Of a DNA stretch of 64,000 bases, positions 1 to 8,986 are shown piece after piece. Position 1 is the stretch's first letter, and every line of letters starts with the position of its first letter. Origin of the DNA: Intrasporangiaceae bacterium URHB0013 (lineage in GTDB: Bacteria > Actinomycetota > Actinomycetes > Actinomycetales > Dermatophilaceae); contig JIBA01000018.1 of the NCBI GenBank assembly GCA_000620545.1, positions 124,001 through 188,000 on the forward strand, in the 5' to 3' direction. The notes beneath the pieces were generated by a model, which was given only the letters and a program-made list of their open reading frames with translations, ran no database searches and was not told the origin of the DNA. Both the position numbers and the translations under genes were made by a program.

Positions 1-845
1 CGCAGGTACCACTCGCCACGGGTCTCCCCCACGATCGACCTGCGCTCGAAGGTCTCGACCCCCTCGGGGAAGTGGCCACACATGATGACCGAGTGGGTCC
101 AGAGGTTGCGGATGAGGTTGGCCGTCGCGTTGGCGGCGAGGGTGTTGAGGAACGACGGGCCCGACAGCAACGGGTGGATGACGTAGTCCTTCGTCATCTG
201 GTTGCGGATCTTCTTCAGGGTCACCTTGGCGCGGGCCCGGAAGTCGGGGTCCTGGCGGCGCTCCTTGGTCGCGAGGTTCTTGCCGAGCTCGAGGTCGTAC
301 GCGGCGATGCCGTACTCGAAGAAGCAGGCGTTGACGAAGTTCCACAACGGCTGCGCCGCGTAGAGGGGAACCCAGCGCTGGTCCTCGTCGACCCGCATGA
401 TGCCGTAGCCGAGATCGTTGTCCTTGCCGATGACGTTCGTGTAGGTGTGGTGCAGCTCGTTGTGCGAGTGCTTCCACTGCTCCGACGGGCTGGCGTTGTC
501 CCACTCCCAGGTCGTCGAGTGGATCTTCGGGTCGCGCATCCAGTCCCACTGGCCGTGCATGACGTTGTGCCCGATCTCCATGTTCTCGATGATCTTGGCG
601 ACCGCGAGGCCGGCGGTGCCGACAACCCAGGCCGGCGGGAACATCGACACGAGCAGGACGGCACGACTGCCGAGCTCGAGCTTGCGCTGGGTGGCGATGA
701 CCTTGCGGATGTAGGCCGCGTCGTCGGCTCCGCGCGTGTCGATCACCGACTGCCGGATGGCGTCGAGCTCGACACCGAGCTGCTCGATGTCCTCGGGCGT
801 GAGGTGCGCGATGGGGTTGTGGGCCTTCTTCTGCAGGACGGTCAT
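1..845 (-). CDS. Fatty acid desaturase, DesA3-like (partial)
   Basis: Membrane-bound di-iron acyl desaturase, C-terminus lost at the left window edge. Translating leftward from the ATG at 845 gives about 281 residues. Two of the three histidine boxes of the family are visible: H93-N-V-M-H97 within IGHNVMHGQWDW, and H128-N-E-L-H132-H133 within WKHSHNELHHTY. The third box should lie just beyond the edge, since the sequence stops after GETRGEWYLR, which precedes it in relatives. Enzymes of this type place a cis double bond in long-chain acyl-CoA or acyl lipids, taking electrons from a dedicated reductase. That reductase is the next gene upstream, 49 bases away on the same strand, as in the mycobacterial DesA3/Rv3230c pair. 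Regiospecificity (probably delta-9) is inferred from this pairing and cannot be read from the sequence. Confidence 0.9.
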   Translation of the reverse strand, partial: MTVLQKKAHNPIAHLTPEDIEQLGVELDAIRQSVIDTRGADDAAYIRKVIATQRKLELGSRAVLLVSMFPPAWVVGTAGLAVAKIIENMEIGHNVMHGQWDWMRDPKIHSTTWEWDNASPSEQWKHSHNELHHTYTNVIGKDNDLGYGIMRVDEDQRWVPLYAAQPLWNFVNACFFEYGIAAYDLELGKNLATKERRQDPDFRARAKVTLKKIRNQMTKDYVIHPLLSGPSFLNTLAANATANLIRNLWTHSVIMCGHFPEGVETFERRSIVGETRGEWYL

Positions 846-894
846 GGTGACTCCTCTGGTCAGGGGGTCGGCGTGTGGATCGTGAGTGGATCGG

Positions 895-2025
895 TCAGTG
901 GTCGATGACGCAGGCGCCGGCGGCTGCGGAGATGCACGTCTGGATCGGGACGCCCCGGCCCTCGGTCTCGCCGGGTGTCGCGGTCGTGACGGCGCCGGTG
1001 CGCAGGTCACGGACGGCGCCCTCGCGCAGGGGCAGCACGCAGCCGAAGCAGATGCCCATGCGGCACCCGGACGGCATGAGGACGCCGGCTGCCTCGGCGG
1101 CGTCGAGGATCGGAGTGGCACCGTCGGCGTCGACCATCGTGCCGGAGCCGGTGAAGTCGACGGTGCCGCCCTCGCCCACGGCACGTGTCGTGACACGGAA
1201 CTGCTCGGTGAGCAGCTCCAGCCCACGCTCGTCGTGGTGGCGCTGGAGCGCGTCGAGCAGTCCCCCGGGCCCGCAGGCCAGGGTCACCCGCTCGTGCAGG
1301 TCCGGGACGAGCGCCTCGAGGTCGCCGACGTCGAGCACGCCGTGCACGTCGTCGTAGCGGGCGACCAGACGGATGAGGCCCGCGTCGTCGAGGGCACGCA
1401 GGTTGTCGAGGAAGATCGAGTGCGGCTCGCTCGGTGCGACGTGCACGACGACGATGTCGTATGCCGCAGAACAGGCCAGGCGCACGACGCCGTCGTCCGC
1501 GACGGGAAAGAGGTTGCGAAGCATGCCGACGACCGGGGTGACGCCGGACCCCGCGGTGACGAAGAGGAACTTGCCGCCGTCGGTCGGGAGCACGAAGTCG
1601 CCCTGGGCCTGCTCGAGGTGGACGAGCGTGCCGGGGCGCGACTCGCGGACGAGGTGGGTGCTGACCAGCCCGTCCGGCACCGCCTTGACGGTGATCGAGA
1701 TGTTGCCGTCCGGGCGTGGCCCGTGGGTCAGGGAGTACGCCCGCCACTGGCGGATGCCGTTCACGTCCACGCCCAGGCGCACATACTGCCCCGGCACGTG
1801 GCCGGCCCAGTCGGCGCCCGGACGGATGACGATGGTCGACGCGTCCGCCGTCTCCGGGTGGACGGCCACGATGCGTCCGCGCAGGTCGGCACCTGGGCGC
1901 AGCGGGTCGAAGAGGTCCAGGTAGTCGGCAGGCAGGAGCGGGGAGGTCGCGCGCTCGGCGAGCTGGAGCAACCGTCGTCGCAGGGACGGACGTGCGGCTC
2001 GGCTCGAGGGTGCGGTCAGGCTCAT
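895..2025 (-). CDS. FAD/[2Fe-2S] oxidoreductase, desaturase partner
   Basis: A 376-residue ferredoxin-NADP reductase fused to a C-terminal plant-type [2Fe-2S] ferredoxin. In order: an FAD-binding barrel with the RAYSLTHGP motif (RxYS), an NAD(P)-binding half with GSGVTPVVGML and the late ACGPGGLLDAL motif, and a ferredoxin domain whose cluster cysteines sit in CRMGICFGC plus the later QTC. It should pass electrons from NAD(P)H through FAD and the iron-sulfur cluster to the di-iron desaturase encoded immediately downstream; the organisation matches mycobacterial Rv3230c. I chose the ATG at 2025. The frame stays open to 2067, but those extra residues would run into the region shared with the divergent PucR gene and are not needed for the fold. 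The stop is TGA at 895-897. Confidence 0.92.
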   Translation of the reverse strand: MSLTAPSSRAARPSLRRRLLQLAERATSPLLPADYLDLFDPLRPGADLRGRIVAVHPETADASTIVIRPGADWAGHVPGQYVRLGVDVNGIRQWRAYSLTHGPRPDGNISITVKAVPDGLVSTHLVRESRPGTLVHLEQAQGDFVLPTDGGKFLFVTAGSGVTPVVGMLRNLFPVADDGVVRLACSAAYDIVVVHVAPSEPHSIFLDNLRALDDAGLIRLVARYDDVHGVLDVGDLEALVPDLHERVTLACGPGGLLDALQRHHDERGLELLTEQFRVTTRAVGEGGTVDFTGSGTMVDADGATPILDAAEAAGVLMPSGCRMGICFGCVLPLREGAVRDLRTGAVTTATPGETEGRGVPIQTCISAAAGACVIDH

Positions 2026-2111
2026 GCACCCAGCATGACTGCCCGGCGGGGCTAAGATCCTGACCACAGCGGGTGAAGTGTCCGGGAACTCTTGTGCGGG
2101 GGGAACAGTCG

Positions 2112-3344
2112 ATGGCCTCAGAGGCGACCAGCCCGACGGTGCGGGGCGCTGCCGTCCTCCAGCTGGACCACGCGGTCCTCCGCGTGCTGCGTGAGCGGCT
2201 GCCCGCCATCGCGTCGACGACCGTCACGGCCGTCGTCGACGAGGTACCCGACTATCGCGGCGCCCTGGGCGGGTCCGCCGGCGACACCATCGAGCGGGCG
2301 GTTCAGATGGCCATCGCCGGCTTCCTCAAGCTCGCCGGCGCCGGCCGCGACGTCGACCCGAGCACGCCCCTCGGCCCCACCCGCGAGGGGGCCTACGCCC
2401 TCGGACGCGGCGAGGCACGTGGCGGACGCTCGATGGACAGCCTGCTCGCGGCATACCGCGTGGGTGCCCGGGTGTCCTGGCGCGAGCTGGCGCGCGCGGC
2501 TGCCGAAGCCGGACTCCCCGCGACGACGATGGCGAAGTTCGCCGAGCTGCTCTTCGCCTACATCGACGAGCTGTCCGCGGCGAGCGTCGCGGGCCACACC
2601 GACGAGCTGACCACGAGCGGCCGGGTGCGTGAGCGCTACCGCGAGCGGCTGGGTCAGCACCTGCTCGCGCGGGCCGGCGTCGAGGCGCTGACCGCGGCCG
2701 CGTCCCGCGCGGAGTGGACGCCCCCGACCACGCTGACCGCGGTGCTGCTGCCGGCCGAGCAGGACCGACGGGCCCTGTCCTCGCTCGGCGCCGATGTGCT
2801 GCAGGTCGGCGAGGACCTGCCCGGCATCGAGGAGGTCGACCGTGACCATCCCCTGACGCTGCTGCTCGTCCCCGACGCCGACGGGCCCGGCCGGCTCCAC
2901 CTGCTGCGCGTGCTCGCCGGCCGGCACGCCGTCGTCGGACCTCCGCGCCCGTGGGACGACGCGCGCTCGTCCTACGACCGTGCCGCGCGTACGGCGAGAC
3001 TGGCTCGGCCCGGTCGAGCGGGCGCCCCGGTCGACACGGAACAGCACCTGGCCGACCTCGTGCTCACGGCCGACCCCCAGGCACTGGCCGACCTCCGGGC
3101 CCACGCCCTGGCGCCGCTCGACGACCTGCCGTCCGGGACGAGGGACCGACTCGCCGAGACGCTGCTGTCGTGGTTGTTGCACCAGGGCCGTCGAGACGAG
3201 GTCGCCGCGGAGCTGCACGTGCATGCCCAGACGGTGCGCTACCGCATGGGCCAGGTGCGCGAGCTCTACGGCGACCGCCTGGGCGACCCCGCAGTGGTGC
3301 GCGAGCTCGTGATCGCCCTGTCGGCCGCTCCCCCGCGGTCCTGA
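2112..3344 (+). CDS. PucR-type transcriptional regulator
   Basis: A 410-residue cytoplasmic regulator of the PucR/CdaR class. The C-terminal 60 residues form the PucR helix-turn-helix: LLHQGRRDEVAAELHVHAQT followed by VRYRMGQVRELYG, the usual pattern of an activity-dependent activator. The N-terminal half (about residues 20-180) is helical, like the RsbRD-N/GGDEF-like region seen in many actinobacterial PucR proteins. The ATG at 2112 is preceded by a run of six G (2099-2104) at good ribosome-binding distance; a GTG at 2073 is open in frame but has no such signal. It diverges from the reductase/desaturase pair across an 86-base gap, so control of that pair, perhaps in response to membrane lipid state, is the likely job (inference from position). 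Confidence 0.88.
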   Translation: MASEATSPTVRGAAVLQLDHAVLRVLRERLPAIASTTVTAVVDEVPDYRGALGGSAGDTIERAVQMAIAGFLKLAGAGRDVDPSTPLGPTREGAYALGRGEARGGRSMDSLLAAYRVGARVSWRELARAAAEAGLPATTMAKFAELLFAYIDELSAASVAGHTDELTTSGRVRERYRERLGQHLLARAGVEALTAAASRAEWTPPTTLTAVLLPAEQDRRALSSLGADVLQVGEDLPGIEEVDRDHPLTLLLVPDADGPGRLHLLRVLAGRHAVVGPPRPWDDARSSYDRAARTARLARPGRAGAPVDTEQHLADLVLTADPQALADLRAHALAPLDDLPSGTRDRLAETLLSWLLHQGRRDEVAAELHVHAQTVRYRMGQVRELYGDRLGDPAVVRELVIALSAAPPRS

Positions 3345-3410
3345 GTCCCTCCCCTCCTCGGCGCGGTGCCGCCGGCCCGCCGTCGAGGGGGACCGGGCCG
3401 ACCGGGGTCC

Positions 3411-4943
3411 TCAGCGCCCTGTGCCCCCACCGGAGGGTGCGGTCCCGGTGCCACCGTGCTGCCGTGCCCACCTCTCGATGCCTCGGGCATCGATGGGAAG
3501 GCCGTCGGAGAGCACCTCATGACCCTCGGCGGTGACGAGCAGGTCGTCCTCGAGGCGCACCCCGACGCCCCGCAGCTCCGGTGGCACGGTGAGGTCGTGG
3601 GCGTGGAAGTAGAGCCCGGGCTCGACGGTCATGACCATTCCCGGCTGCAACAAGGCGCCCATGTAGTCCTCGTACTCCGACGACAGGCAGTCATGGACGT
3701 CGAGGCCGAGGTGGTGACCGATACCGCACACGAGGTATCGGCGGTGCTGCTGCCCCGCGGGTGACAGGGCCTCGTCGACCGACACGTCGAGCAGGCCCCA
3801 GTCGTGCAGCCCCGTCGCCACGACCTCCATCGCCGCGAAGTGGAAGTCGGTGTACTGGATGCCGGGTCGCACCTGGGCCATGCCGGCCCGGTGGGCGCGT
3901 TCGACGAGGTCGTGGACCTCTCGCTGCTCGGGCGAGAAGGAGCCCGACGGGGGCACCGTCCGGGTCACGTCGGCCGTGTAGAGCGTCGTCGTCTCGACGC
4001 CCATGTCCAGCAGGAGGGGCAGGTCAGGCAACACGGGCCCGTCGCACCGTACCCAGTGCAGGGTCGGGGCGTGCGGACCCGACCCGACGATGGTCGAGTA
4101 GCCCGGCCCGTTCCCGTGGGTGCGGGCGTGCCGGTCGAACGTCCCCTGCAGCCAACGCTCCCCGAGCCCGTCGATGGCGGTGGGCACCTCGTGCATGACC
4201 GCCTCGAAGCCGCCGACGGTGGCGTCCACTGCGAGGCGCAGCTGCTCGACCTCCCACTCGTCCTTGATCATCCGCAGGTCCGACAGCGTCGCCGACAGGC
4301 GGCCCTCACGCACCAGGCCGTATGCCGCGACGTGGCGCTCGGCGACACTGGGGGTCGCCCACGCCCCGGAGCACTTCTCGAGTGCTCCGGCGAGAGCCTC
4401 GACGGGCTGCGCCTCGATCTGGAGCGCGAGGCCCCACTCGCGTACGCCGGGTGACGAGCCCACCCAGAGCTCGCCGTGGTCGGGGTCGCCGAAGAACGCC
4501 GTCTCGCCGGGTCGGGCCGGCGGGGGCAGGTAGAGCGTGGCGTGGTGGCCGTCGGCCGCGGGGCGGAGAACGAGCGTCGCACCTTCGGCCTGGCAGCCGG
4601 TCAGCCACACGAAGTCGCTGTCGGGGCGGAAGCCGTACGAGGCATCGCCGTTGCGGCGGGGGGCTCTCCCGGACGAGACGACGATCGTGCGCCCGGGCAG
4701 CCGCTCGACGAGGCGCCGCCGGTGGTCGGCGGCCGCCTCCGCCGTGCCGGCCGCCAGTGCCGGGCGCACGTCGTCCGCGGCCCAGCCCCGGGCAATCGTG
4801 CCGACGAATCCCTCTGCCTCGTGCAGGCGCGGCGGGCGCGTGCCTGCATGTGGCGGGCGGCCCGAGACCGTGTCGGCGGGCGTCTCGTCTCGGTGCCCTT
4901 CGGACTCCAGTGTCGTCTCGGTCCCACGCGTCAGCCGGCTCAT
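3411..4943 (-). CDS. Xaa-Pro aminopeptidase (peptidase M24B)
   Basis: A 510-residue aminopeptidase P: it removes the N-terminal residue of peptides whose second residue is proline, and in related enzymes hydroxyproline. The N-terminal creatinase-like domain covers about residues 55-215. The pita-bread M24 domain follows with all five metal ligands visible: D313 (LLLDMGVET), D325 (YTADVTRTV), H410 (GIGHHLGLDVHD), E441 (TVEPGLYF) and E465 (GVRLEDDLL). No signal peptide, so cytoplasmic. The ATG at 4943 has GGAGGAG just upstream and overlaps the stop of the preceding peptidase gene by four bases (ATGA), implying coupled translation. It is the last gene of the leftward operon with the peptide importer, fitting a role in cutting imported imino-acid peptides. 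Longer in-frame starts exist but would read back through the upstream gene. Confidence 0.93.
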   Translation of the reverse strand: MSRLTRGTETTLESEGHRDETPADTVSGRPPHAGTRPPRLHEAEGFVGTIARGWAADDVRPALAAGTAEAAADHRRRLVERLPGRTIVVSSGRAPRRNGDASYGFRPDSDFVWLTGCQAEGATLVLRPAADGHHATLYLPPPARPGETAFFGDPDHGELWVGSSPGVREWGLALQIEAQPVEALAGALEKCSGAWATPSVAERHVAAYGLVREGRLSATLSDLRMIKDEWEVEQLRLAVDATVGGFEAVMHEVPTAIDGLGERWLQGTFDRHARTHGNGPGYSTIVGSGPHAPTLHWVRCDGPVLPDLPLLLDMGVETTTLYTADVTRTVPPSGSFSPEQREVHDLVERAHRAGMAQVRPGIQYTDFHFAAMEVVATGLHDWGLLDVSVDEALSPAGQQHRRYLVCGIGHHLGLDVHDCLSSEYEDYMGALLQPGMVMTVEPGLYFHAHDLTVPPELRGVGVRLEDDLLVTAEGHEVLSDGLPIDARGIERWARQHGGTGTAPSGGGTGR

Positions 4944-6232
4944 GGTCGTTCTCCTCCTCGGTCGCGCACCAGCTCGCGCAGGTGCGTCAGCACCCTTCCG
5001 CTGCCGATGCCGTCGTGTTCGAGCTCGTTGGTGACCCAAGCCTGCGCGGACCCGAGACGCGAGAGCGTGTCGAGCTGCAGGTGGGCGTCGACGTACATGT
5101 CGTCGTAGTAGACGGCGGCCGCGACGGGCACCTCGTTGGTCGCGAGCCGCTCGGGGTCGTAGAGCCGCGACCACGAGGACCGCGACGCGAGCGCGTGGAC
5201 GGCCGGCGCGAAGCCGCGCAGGAGGCGTACCTCCTCGAACATCCACGGGAACGCCATCTCGCCCGTGAAGAGCAGCGGCCGCCGGCCGGCGTCGAACTGC
5301 GGTCGCCGGTCACGCTCCTGCTGCGCCGCCCACGCCGTCGGACCGTTGTCACCGTCGCCGTAGATGGACTCCTGCAGCGTCCAGAAGAGCGGGTTGCCCG
5401 CCGACGAGGACCTGGCGAGGCAGTCGGCCAGGAACGACGTGGACAGTCGTCCCGGGCGGGCGAACGCCTTCTCCACCAGCCAGTGCATGCGCTCGAAACC
5501 CGGCTTCATCCCGAAGTCCATCCCGAGGGACTGGAAGCGGTGGACCGTGAGCACGTCGCCGTCGGGCAGCAGCACGTCCCCCTCGGCGAGCCGGTCGGCG
5601 ATGGCTGCCACGGCGTCGACGTCCTGCGGGTAGCGCCGGTAGTACTCCGCCGTCTTGGCCTCGACGCGGGAGAAGGTGCGGCGGTAGACCTCTGCCGCGC
5701 TCGCGGGCGTGCCGGGTATGCCGCCCGCGACGTAGGCCGCGGAGAGCCCGTCGGGTGCCTGGCTCAGGTACGCGAGGGTGATCCAGCCGCCGTAGCTCTG
5801 CGCGAAGGTCGCCCAGCGCCGCCCGCCGAAGACGGTCGTCCTGAGGTGCTCGAGGTCGCGCACGATGGAGTCGGCCCGGAAGCGGGCGAGGTGGTCGGCG
5901 GCGGCTTCGGGGTCCGTGTGGCCGGCGAGGTCGGCGGCCTCGATCGGCGTGCTGCGTCCCGTGCCGCGCTGGTCGGCGAGGACGACGCGGTGCGTGGCCA
6001 GCGCCTCGTCGATCCAGCCGCTGCGGTCGACCGGGCGGGGACACTCGCCGCCCGGTCCGCCCTGGAGGTACACGAGCAGCGGCAGGTCGTCGCGGCGTCT
6101 CTCGGGGTCCACGAGCTCGCGGACGAAGACCTCGATGGTCTCTGTGCCCGGGCCCTCCCAGTCGAGCGGCACGGGCACGATGTGCTCGCGGACGTGGAGT
6201 CCGGGGAGGTGGTACTCGGCGGTGACCGGCAT
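4940..6232 (-). CDS. Proline iminopeptidase-like alpha/beta hydrolase (S33)
   Basis: A 430-residue serine hydrolase of peptidase family S33, which releases N-terminal proline (in some members hydroxyproline) from peptides. Visible landmarks are the oxyanion motif YLQGGPGG (residues 55-62), DQRGTGRST (87-95) and the nucleophile elbow FAQSYGGW with S146. The catalytic Asp and His lie in the C-terminal third; the late NELEHDGIGSG segment carries a plausible His. No signal peptide, so cytosolic. It begins five bases after the importer ATPase stop and overlaps the aminopeptidase gene by four bases, so importer and both prolyl peptidases are made together. Strict specificity for Pro or Hyp cannot be proved from sequence; some S33 relatives have broader substrates. 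Confidence 0.88.
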   Translation of the reverse strand: MPVTAEYHLPGLHVREHIVPVPLDWEGPGTETIEVFVRELVDPERRRDDLPLLVYLQGGPGGECPRPVDRSGWIDEALATHRVVLADQRGTGRSTPIEAADLAGHTDPEAAADHLARFRADSIVRDLEHLRTTVFGGRRWATFAQSYGGWITLAYLSQAPDGLSAAYVAGGIPGTPASAAEVYRRTFSRVEAKTAEYYRRYPQDVDAVAAIADRLAEGDVLLPDGDVLTVHRFQSLGMDFGMKPGFERMHWLVEKAFARPGRLSTSFLADCLARSSSAGNPLFWTLQESIYGDGDNGPTAWAAQQERDRRPQFDAGRRPLLFTGEMAFPWMFEEVRLLRGFAPAVHALASRSSWSRLYDPERLATNEVPVAAAVYYDDMYVDAHLQLDTLSRLGSAQAWVTNELEHDGIGSGRVLTHLRELVRDRGGERP

Positions 6233-6237
6233 ACGGC

Positions 6238-7137
6238 TCAGGCTCCTCTGCGGACGGACTCGGTGGCGTCGGCGGGCACGGGGTCCGGTGCCGCTGCGGC
6301 ACGCTCAGCGGCCCGCGCTCGTCGTCGAGCCTCCCACTCGGGGCGGATGCGTGGGACGGCGGCCAGGAGGGTCCGGGTGTACTCGTGGCGTGCGTCGCCG
6401 AAGACGCGGTCGCGCGGGCCCTCCTCGACGATGCGGCCGCCCGACATCACGGCCACGCGCGTCGCGATCTGGCGCACGACCGCGAGGTCGTGGGCGATGA
6501 AGAGGTAGCTGAAGCCCTCCTCGGCCTGCAGCTGCCGCAGCAGGTTGATGATCTGTGCCTGCACGGACACGTCCAGGGCCGACACCGCCTCGTCGCAGAC
6601 GACGAGCCGGGGGCCGACGGCGAGAGCGCGGGCGATGCCGATGCGCTGGGCCTGGCCTCCCGAGAACTGTGCCGGGTGCCGCTGCCACTGCTGGGGGTCC
6701 AGGCCCACGCGCTCCATGAGTGACTGCGTGAAGGCGCGCGACCCGCCCGGAGGCTTCCGCCCCTGGTACGTGAGGGGCGCCGTGACGATGCGTTCGACGG
6801 TGTGGCGTGGGTTGAGCGAGGAGAAGGGGTCCTGGAAGACGACCTGCACCTCGCTCCGGAACGCGTGCAGGTCACGTCCGGTCAGACCGGTGACATCCTG
6901 CCCGTCGAAGCGCACCGTCCCCAAGGTCGGGTCGATCAATCGCGCCACCAGCCGGGCGGTCGTCGACTTGCCGGAGCCGGACTCGCCGACGAGGGCGAGG
7001 GTCTCACCGGCCGCGACGGTGAGAGAGACGTCGTCGACGGCGCGGAACGTGTCGCCGCGCGAGAGCAGCCCTCCCGTACCCGAGACGGGGAACTCCTTGA
7101 CGAGGTGCTCGGCCTGCAGCAGCGGGGTCGCCGTCAT
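6238..7137 (-). CDS. Peptide ABC importer ATPase (OppF/DppF type)
   Basis: A 299-residue nucleotide-binding subunit of an oligopeptide/dipeptide importer. Motifs: Walker [10 protein letters not shown], signature [15 protein letters not shown], Walker [13 protein letters not shown] and the H-loop in [10 protein letters not shown]. The C-terminal extension containing [14 protein letters not shown] is the oligopeptide-transporter-specific tail. The ATG at 7137 overlaps the stop of the OppD-type gene by four bases (ATGA). An apparent longer frame upstream is read-through of that gene. It would energise uptake by the permeases encoded at 7994-9963. The downstream peptidase genes suggest the cargo is imino-acid-containing peptides. 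Confidence 0.94.
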   Translation of the reverse strand: MTATPLLQAEHLVKEFPVSGTGGLLSRGDTFRAVDDVSLTVAAGETLALVGESGSGKSTTARLVARLIDPTLGTVRFDGQDVTGLTGRDLHAFRSEVQVVFQDPFSSLNPRHTVERIVTAPLTYQGRKPPGGSRAFTQSLMERVGLDPQQWQRHPAQFSGGQAQRIGIARALAVGPRLVVCDEAVSALDVSVQAQIINLLRQLQAEEGFSYLFIAHDLAVVRQIATRVAVMSGGRIVEEGPRDRVFGDARHEYTRTLLAAVPRIRPEWEARRRARAAERAAAAPDPVPADATESVRRGA

Positions 7138-7997
7138 GGACGGCCTCCTGTCGTGGTCAGGGATCGCAGGGCGCCGATCTCGTCGTCGATCCGGGGAACG
7201 GCGTCGAGCAGGGCCTGCGTGTACGGGTGCTTGGGATCGCTGAAGATGGACTCGACGGGCCCGCGCTCCACGCACTCACCCGCGCGCATGACGACGATGT
7301 GGTCGGTGATCTCGCTGACGACGGCGAGGTCATGCGTGATGAGGACGAGCGCCGTCCCGGTGTCACGCCGGATCTCCTGCAACAGCGCCAGGATCTGGGC
7401 CTGCACCGTGACGTCCAGCGCCGTGGTCGGCTCGTCGGCGATCAGCAGCTCGGGCTCGGTGGTGAGCGCCATGGCGATCATCACCCGCTGGCGCATGCCG
7501 CCCGAGAACTGGTGCGGGTAGTGGTCGATGCGGTGCGCGGCGTCCTTGATGTGGACACGCTCCATCGCCTCGACCGCCACTCGGTGCGCCTGGCGCCGCG
7601 TGACACCGCGGCGGTGCGAGCGGTAGGCCTCCTCGATCTGGGCGCCGACGGTGTAGTACGGGTTGAGCGATGAGAGGGGGTCCTGGAAGATCATCGCGAC
7701 GCGGTCCCCGCGGACCCGGCGCAGCCGGGACTCGGGCATCGCGGTGAGGTCTTCGCCGTCCAGCCGGACCGTGCCGCTGCGAGTCGCCTTGTCGGGCAGC
7801 AGCCCCATGATCGCGAGACTCGTCAGGGACTTGCCCGAGCCGGACTCGCCGACGATGCCCAGGGCGCCACCCGGCTCGAGGTCGAGGTCGAGGTGCGAGA
7901 CGACGTCGACGCGCCCCGTGGCCGTGGGAAAGGACACGGTGAGGTCCCGCACCTCGAGGAAGCCCGCCTGCGTGGGGTGCCTGTTCGTCGAGGTCAT
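7134..7997 (-). CDS. Peptide ABC importer ATPase (OppD/DppD type)
   Basis: A 287-residue nucleotide-binding subunit paired with the OppF-type ATPase. Motifs: Walker [12 protein letters not shown], signature [15 protein letters not shown], Walker [14 protein letters not shown]-loop LITHDLAVV, and the oligopeptide-specific tail [14 protein letters not shown]. The start at 7997 was chosen because its ATGA overlaps the stop of the OppB-type permease gene. The much longer open frame upstream runs antisense-like through the permease and is not coding. D- and F-type ATPases form the heterodimer that drives one transporter. No cysteines typical of the iron-sulfur-binding D subunits were noted. Confidence 0.94.
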   Translation of the reverse strand: MTSTNRHPTQAGFLEVRDLTVSFPTATGRVDVVSHLDLDLEPGGALGIVGESGSGKSLTSLAIMGLLPDKATRSGTVRLDGEDLTAMPESRLRRVRGDRVAMIFQDPLSSLNPYYTVGAQIEEAYRSHRRGVTRRQAHRVAVEAMERVHIKDAAHRIDHYPHQFSGGMRQRVMIAMALTTEPELLIADEPTTALDVTVQAQILALLQEIRRDTGTALVLITHDLAVVSEITDHIVVMRAGECVERGPVESIFSDPKHPYTQALLDAVPRIDDEIGALRSLTTTGGRP

Positions 7998-8986
7998 GCC
8001 GCCACCCGCACCCTCGGGTCGATGACGGTGTAGACGACGTCGACGACGACGTTGCCGATGACGACGAAGAACGCAGCGAGGAGGGTGACGCCCATGATGA
8101 CCGGCTGGTCGTTCTTGGCGATGGAGTCCGCTGCCATCTTGCCCACGCCGTTGAGCCCGAACACGGTCTCGGTGATGAGGGCACCGCCGAGCAGGCCCGC
8201 GAAGTCCATCCCGAACACCGTGACCACCGGCGTCAGGGCGGGCCGGAGAGCGTGGCGGCGCCACACCAGGTGCGGGGCCAGACCCTTCGCGCGAGCGGTC
8301 CGCAGGAAGTTCTCCTGCAGGGTGTCGATGACGTTGGCTCGTGTCAGCCGCGTGTAGGCGGCGGCATAGCCGACGGCGAGCACGATCCACGGCATGACGA
8401 AGTTCAGGAACCACCGCCCGGGGTCCTCGCCGAAGGGGACGGCCTGCGGGAAGGGCAGCCACTGGAGCTGCACGACGAGCACGAACTGGAGCACGAGCGC
8501 GAGGACGTAGTTCGGGATGCTGAGGCCACCCAGGGTGAGGCCGGTCATGACGCGGTCGACCCAGGTGCCGTTCTTGACGGCGCCGATGAGGCCGGAGACG
8601 ACGCCGACGAGCAGCCACAGCACGGCCGCGCCGACCGCGACAGTCGCCGAGACCGGCAGTCGCTGCCAGATCATGTCGGTCACGGACTGGCTCGACTGGA
8701 AGGAGTAGCCCAGGCACGGCGCCGCACACTCGACCGCGTTGGCACCTTCGCCGTAGGTGCGCCCGGAGACGAGGCCACCGAGGAAGCTGAGGAACTGCGT
8801 CCAGAAGGGCCGGTCGAGGCCGAGGTTCATCCGGATCTGGTCGATGCGCTCCGGCGTGCAGCTCTTGCCGCACACCTGCACGGCGGGGTCGGGCGACAGG
8901 AGGAAGAACACGGCATACGTGAAGAGGCAGACGAGCAGCAGGACGCCGGCCATGCCGGCCAGCCTCCCCACGAGGTAACGGGGCAT
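7994..8986 (-). CDS. Peptide ABC importer permease (OppB/DppB type)
   Basis: A 330-residue inner-membrane permease of the OppB/DppB family, with about six membrane spans. It begins with the family-typical MPRYLVGRLAGMAGVLLLV and the early motif FLLSPDPAVQ. The periplasmic first loop contains two cysteines (VCGKSC) followed by the LGLDRPFWTQ segment. The EAA-like coupling loop reads LRTARAKGLAPHLVWRRHAL. The gene overlaps the DppC-type gene by one base (TGATG) and the OppD-type ATPase by four, so the whole importer is translationally linked. With the partner permease it forms the channel for peptides delivered by the lipoprotein encoded at 9971-11683. Confidence 0.93.
   Translation of the reverse strand: MPRYLVGRLAGMAGVLLLVCLFTYAVFFLLSPDPAVQVCGKSCTPERIDQIRMNLGLDRPFWTQFLSFLGGLVSGRTYGEGANAVECAAPCLGYSFQSSQSVTDMIWQRLPVSATVAVGAAVLWLLVGVVSGLIGAVKNGTWVDRVMTGLTLGGLSIPNYVLALVLQFVLVVQLQWLPFPQAVPFGEDPGRWFLNFVMPWIVLAVGYAAAYTRLTRANVIDTLQENFLRTARAKGLAPHLVWRRHALRPALTPVVTVFGMDFAGLLGGALITETVFGLNGVGKMAADSIAKNDQPVIMGVTLLAAFFVVIGNVVVDVVYTVIDPRVRVAA

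Noticed and set aside
3345-3410. Possible hairpin terminator between the convergent PucR and aminopeptidase genes
   Set aside because: Only a seven-base stem with a long loop; not distinguishable from chance pairing in GC-rich sequence.
3411-5246. 611-residue version of the Xaa-Pro aminopeptidase
   Set aside because: The added N-terminus reads back through the upstream hydrolase gene; the ATG at 4943 has a strong ribosome-binding site and family-consistent length.
4322-6508. 728-codon rightward frame over the peptidase genes
   Set aside because: Arg/Gly-rich shadow of two well-supported genes on the other strand.
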